This document shows positions 7,059 through 14,016 of a stretch of 64,000 nt of DNA, in pieces. Source of the DNA: Bacteroidota bacterium (GTDB lineage: Bacteria; Bacteroidota; Bacteroidia; Flavobacteriales; Schleiferiaceae); the NCBI GenBank assembly GCA_003385605.1, contig QQUU01000004.1:26628-90627 (forward strand), written 5' to 3'. The notes beneath the pieces were generated by a model. It searched no databases, was not told the DNA's origin, and was given only the letters and a program-made list of their open reading frames with translations. The first letter of the stretch is position 1, and each line of letters starts with the position of its first letter. A program made the position numbers and the translations under genes.

Positions 7059-8309
7059 TTAGTGTTGGTTCATGCGGAAGTCTGCATATGCATGCATTCC
7101 GCCGTGCTCCGCTTGGTCAAGACCTTCAAGCTCTTCTTTTTTATCGACGCGAAGACCCCAAACTTTGCCAATGACAGCTAAGAAAATAGCAGTTGTAATA
7201 ACACAGAATACGGCTACTAGTGCTACGCCTGAAAGTTGAATAAGGAATTGATTCCAAGAGGCCAATTGACCAAAAATACCGACCGCAAGAGTTCCCCAGA
7301 TTCCAGTAAACAAGTGAACGGCAACGGCACCCACCGGATCGTCGAGCTTTAGCTTATCCAAAAGAGATACAGCAAGCACTACAACAATACCACCTATACC
7401 CCCAACGATAATGGCTTCCATGATGCTCATTTGGTCCGCACCTGCAGTAATACCTACAAGGCCACCAAGGACACCGTTCATAAACATCGTAAGGTCGAAG
7501 TTTTTGTAAAAGATGTGTACAAAGCCTGCTGCTGAAAGACCACCTGCTGCTGCGGCTAGCGAAGTAGTTGTTAGAACTAAAGAAGTTAGGCCTGGGTCTG
7601 CGCTTAATACAGAGCCTCCATTGAAACCGAACCATCCCAACCAAAGGATTAGCACACCAGCTGCCGCAAAGGGAAGGTTGTGTCCAGGGATCGCTAGTGG
7701 TTTGCCTTCTTTGTCATATTTCCCGATTCTTGGTCCGAGCTTGGCGATGTACAATAAAGCTGCCCAACCACCCACACTGTGTACAAGTGTTGATCCTGCG
7801 AAATCATAGAAGCCCCATCCGTCAAGGAATCCGCCGCCCCATTTCCATGAGCCAACGATTGGATATACAATCCCTACGTATAGGATAGAGAAAAGGAAGA
7901 AAGAACCGAGTTTGGCACGTTCAGCAATGGCACCACTTACTATAGTTGCAGCGGTTGCAGCGAACATCCCTTGGAACAAGAAGTCGGTCCAGTAGGTATA
8001 CCCCTCATTGTAGGTCAGGTCTAAACCAGCTTCTCCCATTGGACTTTCAAGTCCAAACAAAGCGACAAAGTAATCCGGAAGCAGTCCATTCCAGAAGGAG
8101 CCTGGATACATCAGGTTGAAACCTACAAATGCATAAAGAACGAGTCCGATGCTAATAATAAAGAAGTTCTTGAAAAGGATGTTAATTGTATTCTTCTGAC
8201 GAGTAAGTCCGATTTCAAGAAAGCTGAATCCTAAGTGCATGAAAAATACCAGCGCGGTACAGATCATCATCCACAGGTTATTTACGGTAAGTGTTAGTGT
8301 TGTGTCCAT
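7059..8309 (-). CDS. amt: Ammonium transporter
   Basis: 416 residues with about eleven hydrophobic segments and Amt/Mep signatures: WGFYDFAGSTLVHSVGGWAAL carries the conserved Asp and the first pore histidine, and GAVAVHLFTGIWGT the second. FQGMFAATAATIVSGA is also typical. It moves ammonium or ammonia across the inner membrane and is normally shut by unmodified PII. The PII gene is upstream with nine bases between, and a porin gene lies downstream, so this is a nitrogen-scavenging operon. Confidence 0.96.
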   Translation of the reverse strand: MDTTLTLTVNNLWMMICTALVFFMHLGFSFLEIGLTRQKNTINILFKNFFIISIGLVLYAFVGFNLMYPGSFWNGLLPDYFVALFGLESPMGEAGLDLTYNEGYTYWTDFLFQGMFAATAATIVSGAIAERAKLGSFFLFSILYVGIVYPIVGSWKWGGGFLDGWGFYDFAGSTLVHSVGGWAALLYIAKLGPRIGKYDKEGKPLAIPGHNLPFAAAGVLILWLGWFGFNGGSVLSADPGLTSLVLTTTSLAAAAGGLSAAGFVHIFYKNFDLTMFMNGVLGGLVGITAGADQMSIMEAIIVGGIGGIVVVLAVSLLDKLKLDDPVGAVAVHLFTGIWGTLAVGIFGQLASWNQFLIQLSGVALVAVFCVITTAIFLAVIGKVWGLRVDKKEELEGLDQAEHGGMHAYADFRMNQH

Positions 8310-8318
8310 GTCTTATGA

Positions 8319-8657
8319 TTATTTGAGTGTTAAACCACCGCTCTCACCAGTGCGGATTCTGTAAGCCTCCTCCACAGGGGTTACAAAGATTTTCCCGTCG
8401 CCGATCTCTCCAGTTTTACCCGCCTTGAGAATAGCATTAACTGTGGGCTCTACGAAATCGTCATTCACCACGATGCTTAAGTAGCGTCTTTGAATGTCTG
8501 TGGTGCTGTAATGAACCCCTCGGTATTGTTTTAATTTCTTTTCATGTCCCACTCCAGTCACATCCCAGTAGCTGAAGAAGTAGACGTTCACCTCGTGAAG
8601 TGCATCTCTGACCTCGTCGAATAGTGATTTTCTAATGATTGCGTCGATTTTTTTCAT
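8319..8657 (-). CDS. glnB: Nitrogen regulatory protein PII
   Basis: 112 residues beginning MKKIDAIIRKSLFDEV. The T-loop region GVGHEKKLKQYRGVHY carries Tyr50, equivalent to the uridylylated Tyr51 of enterobacterial PII. The B-loop TGEIGDGKIFV and C-terminal YRIRTGE segments are intact. A longer reading from 8753 would add 32 residues of non-PII sequence and cross a regulatory region, so ATG at 8657 is chosen. Being coupled to amt it is functionally GlnK-like: it senses ATP/ADP and 2-oxoglutarate and blocks Amt. Control is probably through the promoter at 8803-8810 and the AGGGGT boxes upstream. Confidence 0.94.
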   Translation of the reverse strand: MKKIDAIIRKSLFDEVRDALHEVNVYFFSYWDVTGVGHEKKLKQYRGVHYSTTDIQRRYLSIVVNDDFVEPTVNAILKAGKTGEIGDGKIFVTPVEEAYRIRTGESGGLTLK

Positions 8658-8673
8658 TTCAGATGGTTTTACA

Positions 8674-8829
8674 GGGGTAAAATTACATAAAACACAACCT
8701 TGCCCCCAAAAAAATAGGGGTAGTGTAATCAAAAACATATTAATTAATGCCACTATACCCTATAATTTAAGGGGGTGTCGAGAGAAAAAAAATAATAAAG
8801 GGCAAAAGTACCCCTCGGAATAAGGGGGT
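8674..8829 (-). promoter_or_regulatory. Four phased AGGGGT boxes upstream of glnB-amt
   Basis: Runs of four or five G followed by T start at 8674, 8717, 8771 and 8824. The last three are paired with a C run 9-10 bases to the left (at 8704, 8758 and 8811), giving interrupted palindromes of the form ACCC(C)-N9/10-GGGGT. Distances between boxes are 43, 54 and 53 bases, close to four, five and five helical turns. The box at 8824 lies between the expected -33 and -7 positions of the glnB promoter. This is likely an operator array for a nitrogen or metabolic regulator I cannot name. Confidence 0.5.
8803..8810 (-). promoter_or_regulatory. -7 promoter box of glnB-amt operon
   Basis: On the minus strand this reads TACTTTTG, an exact TAnnTTTG match. 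Transcription would start near 8796, leaving a leader of about 140 bases before glnB that contains three of the AGGGGT boxes. The -33 position reads ATG rather than TTG. Confidence 0.55.
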
Positions 8830-8963
8830 CATATACATATATATATACCGCCTCAAGAAGGAAATTCTGATGAAAAACCGTCAGATTTTGTTCAAATACT
8901 GAAAAAAGCTGAAGTGTTCTTTCTTTTGTTACCAGGTGTATGACTTGTTCGAAACTGGGGAAT

Positions 8964-8991
8964 AAAAAAACCCAGCCCTGAAGGAGCTGGG
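8964..8991 (-). terminator. Orphan minus-strand terminator
   Basis: On the minus strand a CCCAGC/GCTGGG stem is followed by a seven-T run. No minus-strand gene lies to its right, where the next gene runs the other way, so it may end a short untranslated RNA starting between about 9010 and 9090. Confidence 0.6.
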
Positions 8992-9095
8992 TTTAAGATC
9001 TAAAGGTAGATCAGGTTTGTTGGTTGTTCAAATGTCTATATTCTAATATGTTTTGAACTAGTTAATATGTAAAAACATATTTGCTACACATTTAC

Positions 9096-9103
9096 TATCT
9101 TTG
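9096..9103 (+). promoter_or_regulatory. -7 promoter box next to a start codon
   Basis: TATCTTTG matches TAnnTTTG and ends four bases before the ATG at 9108. Transcription would begin at or next to the start codon, giving a leaderless mRNA. Confidence 0.55.
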
Positions 9104-9107
9104 GGAT

Positions 9108-10394
9108 ATGCGAATTATCACCTTCTTTATTTTGATTGTAACTTTCTCATTATCAGCAGAAAGTAGAGCTTATGTTTCATGGTTGGCAGATGACGATAGA
9201 TCCATATATCGTTTAAACTTTGAAACGGGTGAATTGGATGTGTTTTTGGAGGATTCTCGTAAAAATACGGGTCAATTTACTATGAATTATTCCGCAGGGG
9301 ATCTTTTTTCCGGTGAACAAGGAACGCTGCATGATCTTGGAAACAGGTATATAGTGTCATTTTCAGGTTCCGGACAGGTCTTTGAGATTTCGTTCAAGGA
9401 TTCTTCCATAACGAGATTGGACGGTACCTACCAACACGGTTACAATTTTGACGCATACCAATTCGTACGAGACGGGATTCTTTACAGTTTCGGTGGATAC
9501 GGCTTTTGGATGGAGAACAATATGTTGAATCGTTTTGATGAAGTAGCGAGAGAATGGTTTCACACCTCTAAAGCACCCTTTCCGGTCGAAGTTGATAATC
9601 AGAGCGGCGTCCGCCATTTGCGATGGTACGATCGGCTAGAGGATATCTTATATGTCAGTCATTATCGCACCTTATATGCGTATGATTTCAAGAAAGATAA
9701 TTGGCAGGCGATGGGGCGACTGAATGCTGGGTTATACCAATCTTACGCTACTCACTTTAATATAATCAATGATAGTACTGGTCTAGCACACAATGAAAAC
9801 GGGTATTGGCTTTTGGACTGGCGCAGAAATCAAATTCACGAATTGGATTTAAGTGCGAATCAGGAGATTTCGTCACGCTCGGGTTTATTGGGTATTCATT
9901 GCATGTATCCAGTAAATGGAGAGATGGTAGTACTACGAAAGTCGGACAAGATTAATGCAGGCTTCTTCCGTACAGTGCATATCCCGAGTACTTGGAAGAT
10001 TTGGAATACCACCAGGTTATACACCCCATACGCTTGGTATAAAGCAGCCTTTTATGGGATTTGTGGCTTACTTCTAGTGCTGCTCACAATTGTTGTACGA
10101 GTTCGTTATTTGAAACTGGTAAGAAAGAAGTCCGATTGGCTTGAATTTTTAACCCCTCAAGATTTATTACTGTTCAATGCTTTGAAAATAGGTGATTTAG
10201 ATACTGAAGAAGTCAACAGAATCTTGAATTTGGAAGACGAAGGATGGGAGGTGCAACGACGCAAGCGTAGCGAAGCGATCAAAGCCATTAATGCATTTGC
10301 CAATAAAGCACTGGGATTTGATATCATCGAACGGCACAAGAGCGAGAAAGATAAACGACAGGTGATCTATCGATTAAATTCGAGCTTAAAGTAG
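9108..10394 (+). CDS. Single-pass membrane protein: exported propeller-like domain plus cytoplasmic winged-helix-like tail
   Basis: 428 residues. A signal sequence (RIITFFILIVTFSLSA) is followed by about 300 exported residues with repeating blade-like units (AYVSWLADDDRSIYRLN, YIVSFSGSGQVFEISF, ILYVSHYRTLYAYDF) suggesting a beta-propeller. One membrane segment (YGICGLLLVLLTIVV) then leads into a cytoplasmic tail of about 95 residues. The tail has LTPQDLLLFNALKIGDLDTE, basic helices (QRRKRSEAIKAI) and a final KDKRQVIYRLN hairpin, reading like a winged helix. The protein may sense an envelope signal and bind DNA or a partner directly. No kinase or receiver domain is visible. A longer TTG start at 9081 is rejected because it lies upstream of the promoter box. 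Confidence 0.7.
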   Translation: MRIITFFILIVTFSLSAESRAYVSWLADDDRSIYRLNFETGELDVFLEDSRKNTGQFTMNYSAGDLFSGEQGTLHDLGNRYIVSFSGSGQVFEISFKDSSITRLDGTYQHGYNFDAYQFVRDGILYSFGGYGFWMENNMLNRFDEVAREWFHTSKAPFPVEVDNQSGVRHLRWYDRLEDILYVSHYRTLYAYDFKKDNWQAMGRLNAGLYQSYATHFNIINDSTGLAHNENGYWLLDWRRNQIHELDLSANQEISSRSGLLGIHCMYPVNGEMVVLRKSDKINAGFFRTVHIPSTWKIWNTTRLYTPYAWYKAAFYGICGLLLVLLTIVVRVRYLKLVRKKSDWLEFLTPQDLLLFNALKIGDLDTEEVNRILNLEDEGWEVQRRKRSEAIKAINAFANKALGFDIIERHKSEKDKRQVIYRLNSSLK

Positions 10395-10445
10395 GGTTGG
10401 CACGATTGTAGCATATAATCAACCACTAATATTCGAAGCGCATTT

Positions 10446-11033
10446 ATGAAGAAGCTTTTGCTTGTTTTGGCTATAGCGGCCACATCAACAATGACTGCCC
10501 AGAGCAGATGGGGTGTTCGCACAGGATTGAACTATAATTTGAATGACATCGGGTTGAGTGATGCCGCGACATCTGCACAAGAAATCTTTGAAGGACAGAC
10601 TTCAGACAACGGCTACCATCTTGGCGTGTTTGGTCGTCAATACCTTGGTGATCAACTCTATACGTCAGGAAGTTTGTTCTACGCGAAAAACACGCACTTT
10701 CTTGAAGGCACAGATGGCCCTAACAACATTTTCTACGAAAGATTCGATCACGAATTCTTGCAGTTGGATGCGGGACTTGGTCTTAGACTGTTAAAATTTG
10801 CACGCGCTGAAGGTGGCGTTCACTATCAAGGCACTATTTCAGACAATGCCTTTAGTCAAACTTTCAGTTCGCCAACTGCGGGATATAACGTGGGGCTTGG
10901 TGTAGACGTATGGAAACTGAGCCTTGATGTAACCTATTACGGCAGCTTTGCTGACCACACAGGCAGCTGGAACGACATTCCATTAAGCTACAACCGTTCA
11001 CAGATTTTAGTGAGTCTAGGCGTTAAACTTTAA
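10446..11033 (+). CDS. Outer-membrane beta-barrel protein (PorT-like fold)
   Basis: 195 residues with signal peptide (KKLLLVLAIAATSTMTAQ) and short amphipathic strands typical of small Bacteroidota barrels: WGVRTGLNYNLND, YHLGVFGRQYL, LYTSGSLFYAKN, LQLDAGLGLRLL and a final strand QILVSLGVKL. No specific function can be read. It begins 51 bases after the sensor-like gene and could share its transcript. Downstream lies a candidate small RNA with its own terminator. Confidence 0.75.
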   Translation: MKKLLLVLAIAATSTMTAQSRWGVRTGLNYNLNDIGLSDAATSAQEIFEGQTSDNGYHLGVFGRQYLGDQLYTSGSLFYAKNTHFLEGTDGPNNIFYERFDHEFLQLDAGLGLRLLKFARAEGGVHYQGTISDNAFSQTFSSPTAGYNVGLGVDVWKLSLDVTYYGSFADHTGSWNDIPLSYNRSQILVSLGVKL

Positions 11034-11061
11034 CATTTCAACTTGCTCATTCTGTAAACTT

Positions 11062-11076
11062 TGGCACAGGTTTTGA
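11062..11076 (+). promoter_or_regulatory. Possible sigma-54 promoter
   Basis: TGGCAC at 11062-11067 and TTGA at 11073-11076 place the -24 GG and -12 G exactly 12 bases apart, as in the sigma-54 consensus (TGGCAC-N5-TTGC). The only mismatch is A for C in the -12 GC. It lies in a 150-base gap and points toward a terminator rather than a gene. Confidence 0.35.
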
Positions 11077-11087
11077 GTTTACTTTGA

Positions 11088-11184
11088 TAGCGTCATCAAT
11101 TGAGTGTAAGCGAGTAATTTCATTGACGCGACATGGTTTTGTTCAGCGAGCCGCTTCGTACCCCGGGGCGGCTCGTTTGTTTTT
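11088..11184 (+). ncRNA. Candidate small RNA between convergent genes
   Basis: If transcription starts 12 bases after the possible sigma-54 element, the RNA would be about 97 bases. It would contain a 5' stem (GCGTCA-TC-AAT at 11090-11100 with ATTGACGC at 11122-11129, two-base bulge), a short single-stranded linker and a strong terminator hairpin. No start codon with a sensible reading frame is seen. It might instead be the 3' untranslated region of the barrel-protein gene. Confidence 0.3.
11147..11184 (+). terminator. Intrinsic terminator
   Basis: CGAGCCGC pairs with GCGGCTCG around a loop that itself contains CCCCGGGG, followed by TTTGTTTTT. It ends plus-strand transcription just before the convergent hydratase/decarboxylase gene. 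Confidence 0.85.
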
Positions 11185-11947
11185 AAAGTGCTTCGAAAGC
11201 AGCTCTTCCTAATCCATCAACCTCCAAGCTCACTTCTTTGGTCTGCTTTATAAAGGATGCAGCAGTAGACGCACCGGCAAGAACAACCATGCCTTTCTTG
11301 AGAGCAATACCATATTGATGCGCCAGGCGTGTTGCAGCTGCAAGAGCTTCGAAGGGATTGTCTAAGATGGCGTCGCTCGAGCCCTCCGCTTCAATAGCGC
11401 CGTCAAAACTCATGGTCATATCCAAGCCGTTTAGTCCAAGTGGAACTTCGCACCAAGGTCCTACCACAAAGGCACACGAACTACAGTTGTCTGCAACTAC
11501 ATCTTCCAGTGAAAACTTAAAGTTCTCGTACCTCGAATCGATCACTTCAATGGCCGACGCAACTCCGTCCACATAATCTAAAACCTCATGCGCATCAAGA
11601 ACGCCTTCAATGTCTTTGCTAAGGCGAAAGGCAATCTCAGGTTCCGCACGTGGGTGGCAACACTCGGATTTATTCAGCGGGGTATTGACATCCAATTGCA
11701 TATCTGCCGTCAATTGGCCAATGATCATATCGCTTACTCCCATCTGTTCCATCTTCGCATGGGAAGTGAAGCCCATTTTCACGCCTACGATTTCATGCCC
11801 TTCATCGACGCGGTGCTTAATGAGTTCATGTTGCACTTTATAGGCCGATTCAAGATCGTACTCTTCCGTCGTTGAAAATTGTGCGGTGGGTTGCTGAGTG
11901 CGTGCGCTGCGATGTAAAATCGCTGCTTTTTCAGAAATGCTTGTCAT
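11183..11947 (-). CDS. 4-oxalocrotonate decarboxylase / 2-keto-4-pentenoate hydratase family enzyme
   Basis: 254 residues of the fumarylacetoacetate-hydrolase-like hydratase/decarboxylase family: VGVKMGFTSHAKMEQMGV near the N-terminus, the metal-binding CHPRAEPEIAF segment, AIEVIDSRYENFKFSLEDVVADN, and the GMVVLAGASTAA loop. In the 3-hydroxyanthranilate route it would decarboxylate 2-oxo-3-hexenedioate (4-oxalocrotonate) to 2-oxopent-4-enoate. ATG at 11947 overlaps the stop of the upstream dehydrogenase by one base (TAATG), indicating translational coupling; a start five codons earlier is possible but less likely. Hydratase and decarboxylase members look alike, so the decarboxylase call leans on context. 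Confidence 0.85.
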   Translation of the reverse strand: MTSISEKAAILHRSARTQQPTAQFSTTEEYDLESAYKVQHELIKHRVDEGHEIVGVKMGFTSHAKMEQMGVSDMIIGQLTADMQLDVNTPLNKSECCHPRAEPEIAFRLSKDIEGVLDAHEVLDYVDGVASAIEVIDSRYENFKFSLEDVVADNCSSCAFVVGPWCEVPLGLNGLDMTMSFDGAIEAEGSSDAILDNPFEALAAATRLAHQYGIALKKGMVVLAGASTAASFIKQTKEVSLEVDGLGRAAFEAL

Positions 11948-13386
11948 TATAGTTTGATGCAAATGTTCTTAGGTTCAGTAAAGAATCTCAGGGCTTCGAA
12001 TCCGCCTTCTCGGCCTACGCCACTCTGCTTCACGCCACCAAACGGCGTGCGCAAATCACGAAGTAACCAGCAATTCACCCAAATGATACCAGCGTGCAAT
12101 CCTGCAGCCATTCTGTGGGCAGTTTTTAAATCTGAAGTCCATATCGTTGCGGCGAGACCGTAGGCAGTTCCATTGGCCATGGTCAACGCTTCTTCCTCTG
12201 TATCAAACGGAGTGAGAGTGACCACTGGACCGAATATTTCTTCTTGATTGGTGCGGCAGCTTGCTGGCAGATTTTCAAAAACGGTAGGTGCGATGAAGTA
12301 GCCTTTTTCACAGCGACCTTCAAGCTGAACTCTATGGCCTCCGGTGAGCAGTGTACCGCCCTCTTCCTTGGCGAGTTCGATGTAGCTCAACACTTTTTCC
12401 ATATGTTCTTTACTTACGACAGCGCCCATTCGTGCCTCGCTAGTAAGTGGATCGGCAATGGTAAGACCGTTCACGCGTTCCAAAAAGGCTGCTTTGAACT
12501 TTTCATAGATGCCTCGTTGAACATAAATGCGAGAGCCACAGAGGCAAATTTGCCCTTGATTGGCGAATGAAGATCGAACGGAGGTGTTTATAGCGTCTTC
12601 AAAATCACAATCGTCAAAGATGACGTTGGCATTCTTTCCACCTAGTTCCAAGCTTATCTTCTTGAACATTGGTGCCGCCACCGAAGAAATGGCTTTACCA
12701 GTTTGTGTGCCTCCAGTGAAGGAGATGATATTAGTGTCATGATGTGCAACGATGGCCGCACCGACTTCTGCGCCTAATCCGTGAACGATGTTTAACACGC
12801 CTTTTGGAAAGCCAATTTCATCTAAAATCTCACTCAGCAAATAAGCAGTAGCTGGCGTGACCTCTGAAGGCTTGGCGACCACTGTGTTTCCTGCAGCTAG
12901 GGCTGGGGCAATTTTCCAACTGAATAAATATAGCGGGAGGTTCCACGGGCTAATACATCCTGCCACACCAATGGGTTGACGCAGGGTATAATTAAAACCG
13001 TCCACACCCATGTCATGCGTTTCATAAGCGTCATGAAGGATGGCCGTTGCATAAAACTTGAAGTTGTCACGAGCGCGAGGAATGTCCACAGCGGTGGCCA
13101 GCTTGAGCGGCTTACCGTTGTCTTTGCTCTCGGCCAGTGCCAGCGTTTCGAGTTTTGCGTCTATGGCATTCGAAACCTTCATGAGCCAGGATGAACGCTC
13201 CGCTGCGCTAAGCGAACTCCATGTGGGAAAAGCGGCTTTTGCCGCGGCTACTGCAAGTTCTACATCGGCCGCTTGGCTCCGAGGTATGAGGCCATAGGCG
13301 TTTCCGGTTGACGGATCGATATTGTCTAGGAATTGGCCACCTACTGGATCGGAAAAGGCGCCATCGATGTAATTGCGAATGTTCAT
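11947..13386 (-). CDS. Aldehyde dehydrogenase, 2-aminomuconic/2-hydroxymuconic 6-semialdehyde type
   Basis: 479 residues of the NAD(P)-dependent aldehyde dehydrogenase superfamily: ISPWNLPLYLFSWK, FTGGTQTGKAI, the catalytic Glu in SLELGGKNANVIF, the nucleophile in FANQGQICLCGSRIYV, and EEIFGPVVTLTPF. Its start MNIRNYIDGAF is typical of the muconic semialdehyde group, so ATG at 13386 is chosen. In this cluster it would oxidise 2-aminomuconate 6-semialdehyde. It is divergent from the 3-hydroxyanthranilate dioxygenase gene across a 97-base gap and coupled to the decarboxylase downstream. A near-match to the -7 box (TATCTTCG on the minus strand) lies in that gap. Confidence 0.9.
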   Translation of the reverse strand: MNIRNYIDGAFSDPVGGQFLDNIDPSTGNAYGLIPRSQAADVELAVAAAKAAFPTWSSLSAAERSSWLMKVSNAIDAKLETLALAESKDNGKPLKLATAVDIPRARDNFKFYATAILHDAYETHDMGVDGFNYTLRQPIGVAGCISPWNLPLYLFSWKIAPALAAGNTVVAKPSEVTPATAYLLSEILDEIGFPKGVLNIVHGLGAEVGAAIVAHHDTNIISFTGGTQTGKAISSVAAPMFKKISLELGGKNANVIFDDCDFEDAINTSVRSSFANQGQICLCGSRIYVQRGIYEKFKAAFLERVNGLTIADPLTSEARMGAVVSKEHMEKVLSYIELAKEEGGTLLTGGHRVQLEGRCEKGYFIAPTVFENLPASCRTNQEEIFGPVVTLTPFDTEEEALTMANGTAYGLAATIWTSDLKTAHRMAAGLHAGIIWVNCWLLRDLRTPFGGVKQSGVGREGGFEALRFFTEPKNICIKL

Positions 13387-13483
13387 TATCTGGGTCTGTG
13401 TGTAGCGAAGATAAGGAAGCTTTGGGTCCAATTTTAAAAGCCCTCACTTTTGCCCTAAATTGGTACTCCAAAGCAAACAAAAC

Positions 13484-14014
13484 ATGTCTGTACTACAACC
13501 GTTCAATTTCCAGAAGTGGCTCGATGAAAATCGCGACCTGCTCAAACCACCAGTAGCCAATAAAAACTTGACGCCGGATAGCGATGAATACATCGTTATG
13601 GTCGTTGCAGGTCCCAACGCACGTAAGGATTATCACTACAATGAAACGGAAGAATTCTTCTACCAATTGGAGGGGAATATCACGGTCAATGTGCAAGTGG
13701 ACGGCGAGGTAAAAAGCTTGGATTTAGGCCCTGGAGATATGATGACTGTACCTGCAAAAGTGCCGCACAGCCCTGTTCGCCATGAAGGCAGCATAGGTTT
13801 AGTGGTAGAGCGCAAGCGCGAAGGCCGAGGCTATACAGACGGGCTATTGTGGTTCTGCGACAGTTGTAATCACAAGTTGCACGAGACCTATTTCGAACTG
13901 AAGAACATCGAAACGGATTTCCTACCAAGGTTCAAAGAATATTATGCCAGCGAAGAAAAGCGTACCTGTGATAAGTGCGGTACTAGAATGGAATCGGACC
14001 CTAGATTCGTATAA
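13484..14014 (+). CDS. 3-hydroxyanthranilate 3,4-dioxygenase
   Basis: 176 residues, a cupin. KDYHYNETEEFFYQLEGN supplies the first metal His and Glu (His51, Glu57 by my count), and VPAKVPHSPVRH the second histidine. A rubredoxin-like second metal site of the bacterial enzyme is formed by FCDSCNH and RTCDKCGT in the C-terminal third. It opens the ring of 3-hydroxyanthranilate to 2-amino-3-carboxymuconate semialdehyde using Fe(II) and O2. ATG at 13484 is preferred to a TTG eight codons earlier. The decarboxylase gene for its product begins two bases after its stop codon. Confidence 0.95.
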   Translation: MSVLQPFNFQKWLDENRDLLKPPVANKNLTPDSDEYIVMVVAGPNARKDYHYNETEEFFYQLEGNITVNVQVDGEVKSLDLGPGDMMTVPAKVPHSPVRHEGSIGLVVERKREGRGYTDGLLWFCDSCNHKLHETYFELKNIETDFLPRFKEYYASEEKRTCDKCGTRMESDPRFV

Positions 14015-14016
14015 GT

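Larger units (their letters stand above)
8658..9107. other. Long non-coding interval between glnB and the sensor-like gene
   Basis: This 450-base stretch has no credible gene. It holds the glnB promoter and four AGGGGT boxes (8674-8829), a TA-rich simple stretch (about 8831-8848), a weak inverted repeat CTGA/TCAG near 8867-8885, an orphan minus-strand terminator (8964-8991), a small hairpin GATCTA-AAGG-TAGATC (8997-9012) and the -7 box of the next gene (9096-9103). Confidence 0.7.

Noticed and set aside
8658..8753. N-terminal extension of glnB
   Set aside because: The extra 32 residues do not look like PII, and the DNA is the leader with AGGGGT boxes.
8635..8823. 62-residue plus-strand frame opposite the glnB leader
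   Set aside because: It overlaps glnB and its control region, has low complexity and lacks a start context.
8831..8848. TA-rich simple stretch as a replication or integration site
   Set aside because: Short, with no DnaA boxes or direct repeats nearby.
12976..13194. Plus-strand frames inside the aldehyde dehydrogenase gene
   Set aside because: Shadows of the minus-strand gene in GC-rich codons, with no family features.
2522..14014. Functional link between MbnP kynurenine formation and the kynurenine-pathway genes
   Set aside because: MbnH-type chemistry makes a protein-bound residue. The pathway enzymes use free 3-hydroxyanthranilate. Nearness in the window is probably coincidence.
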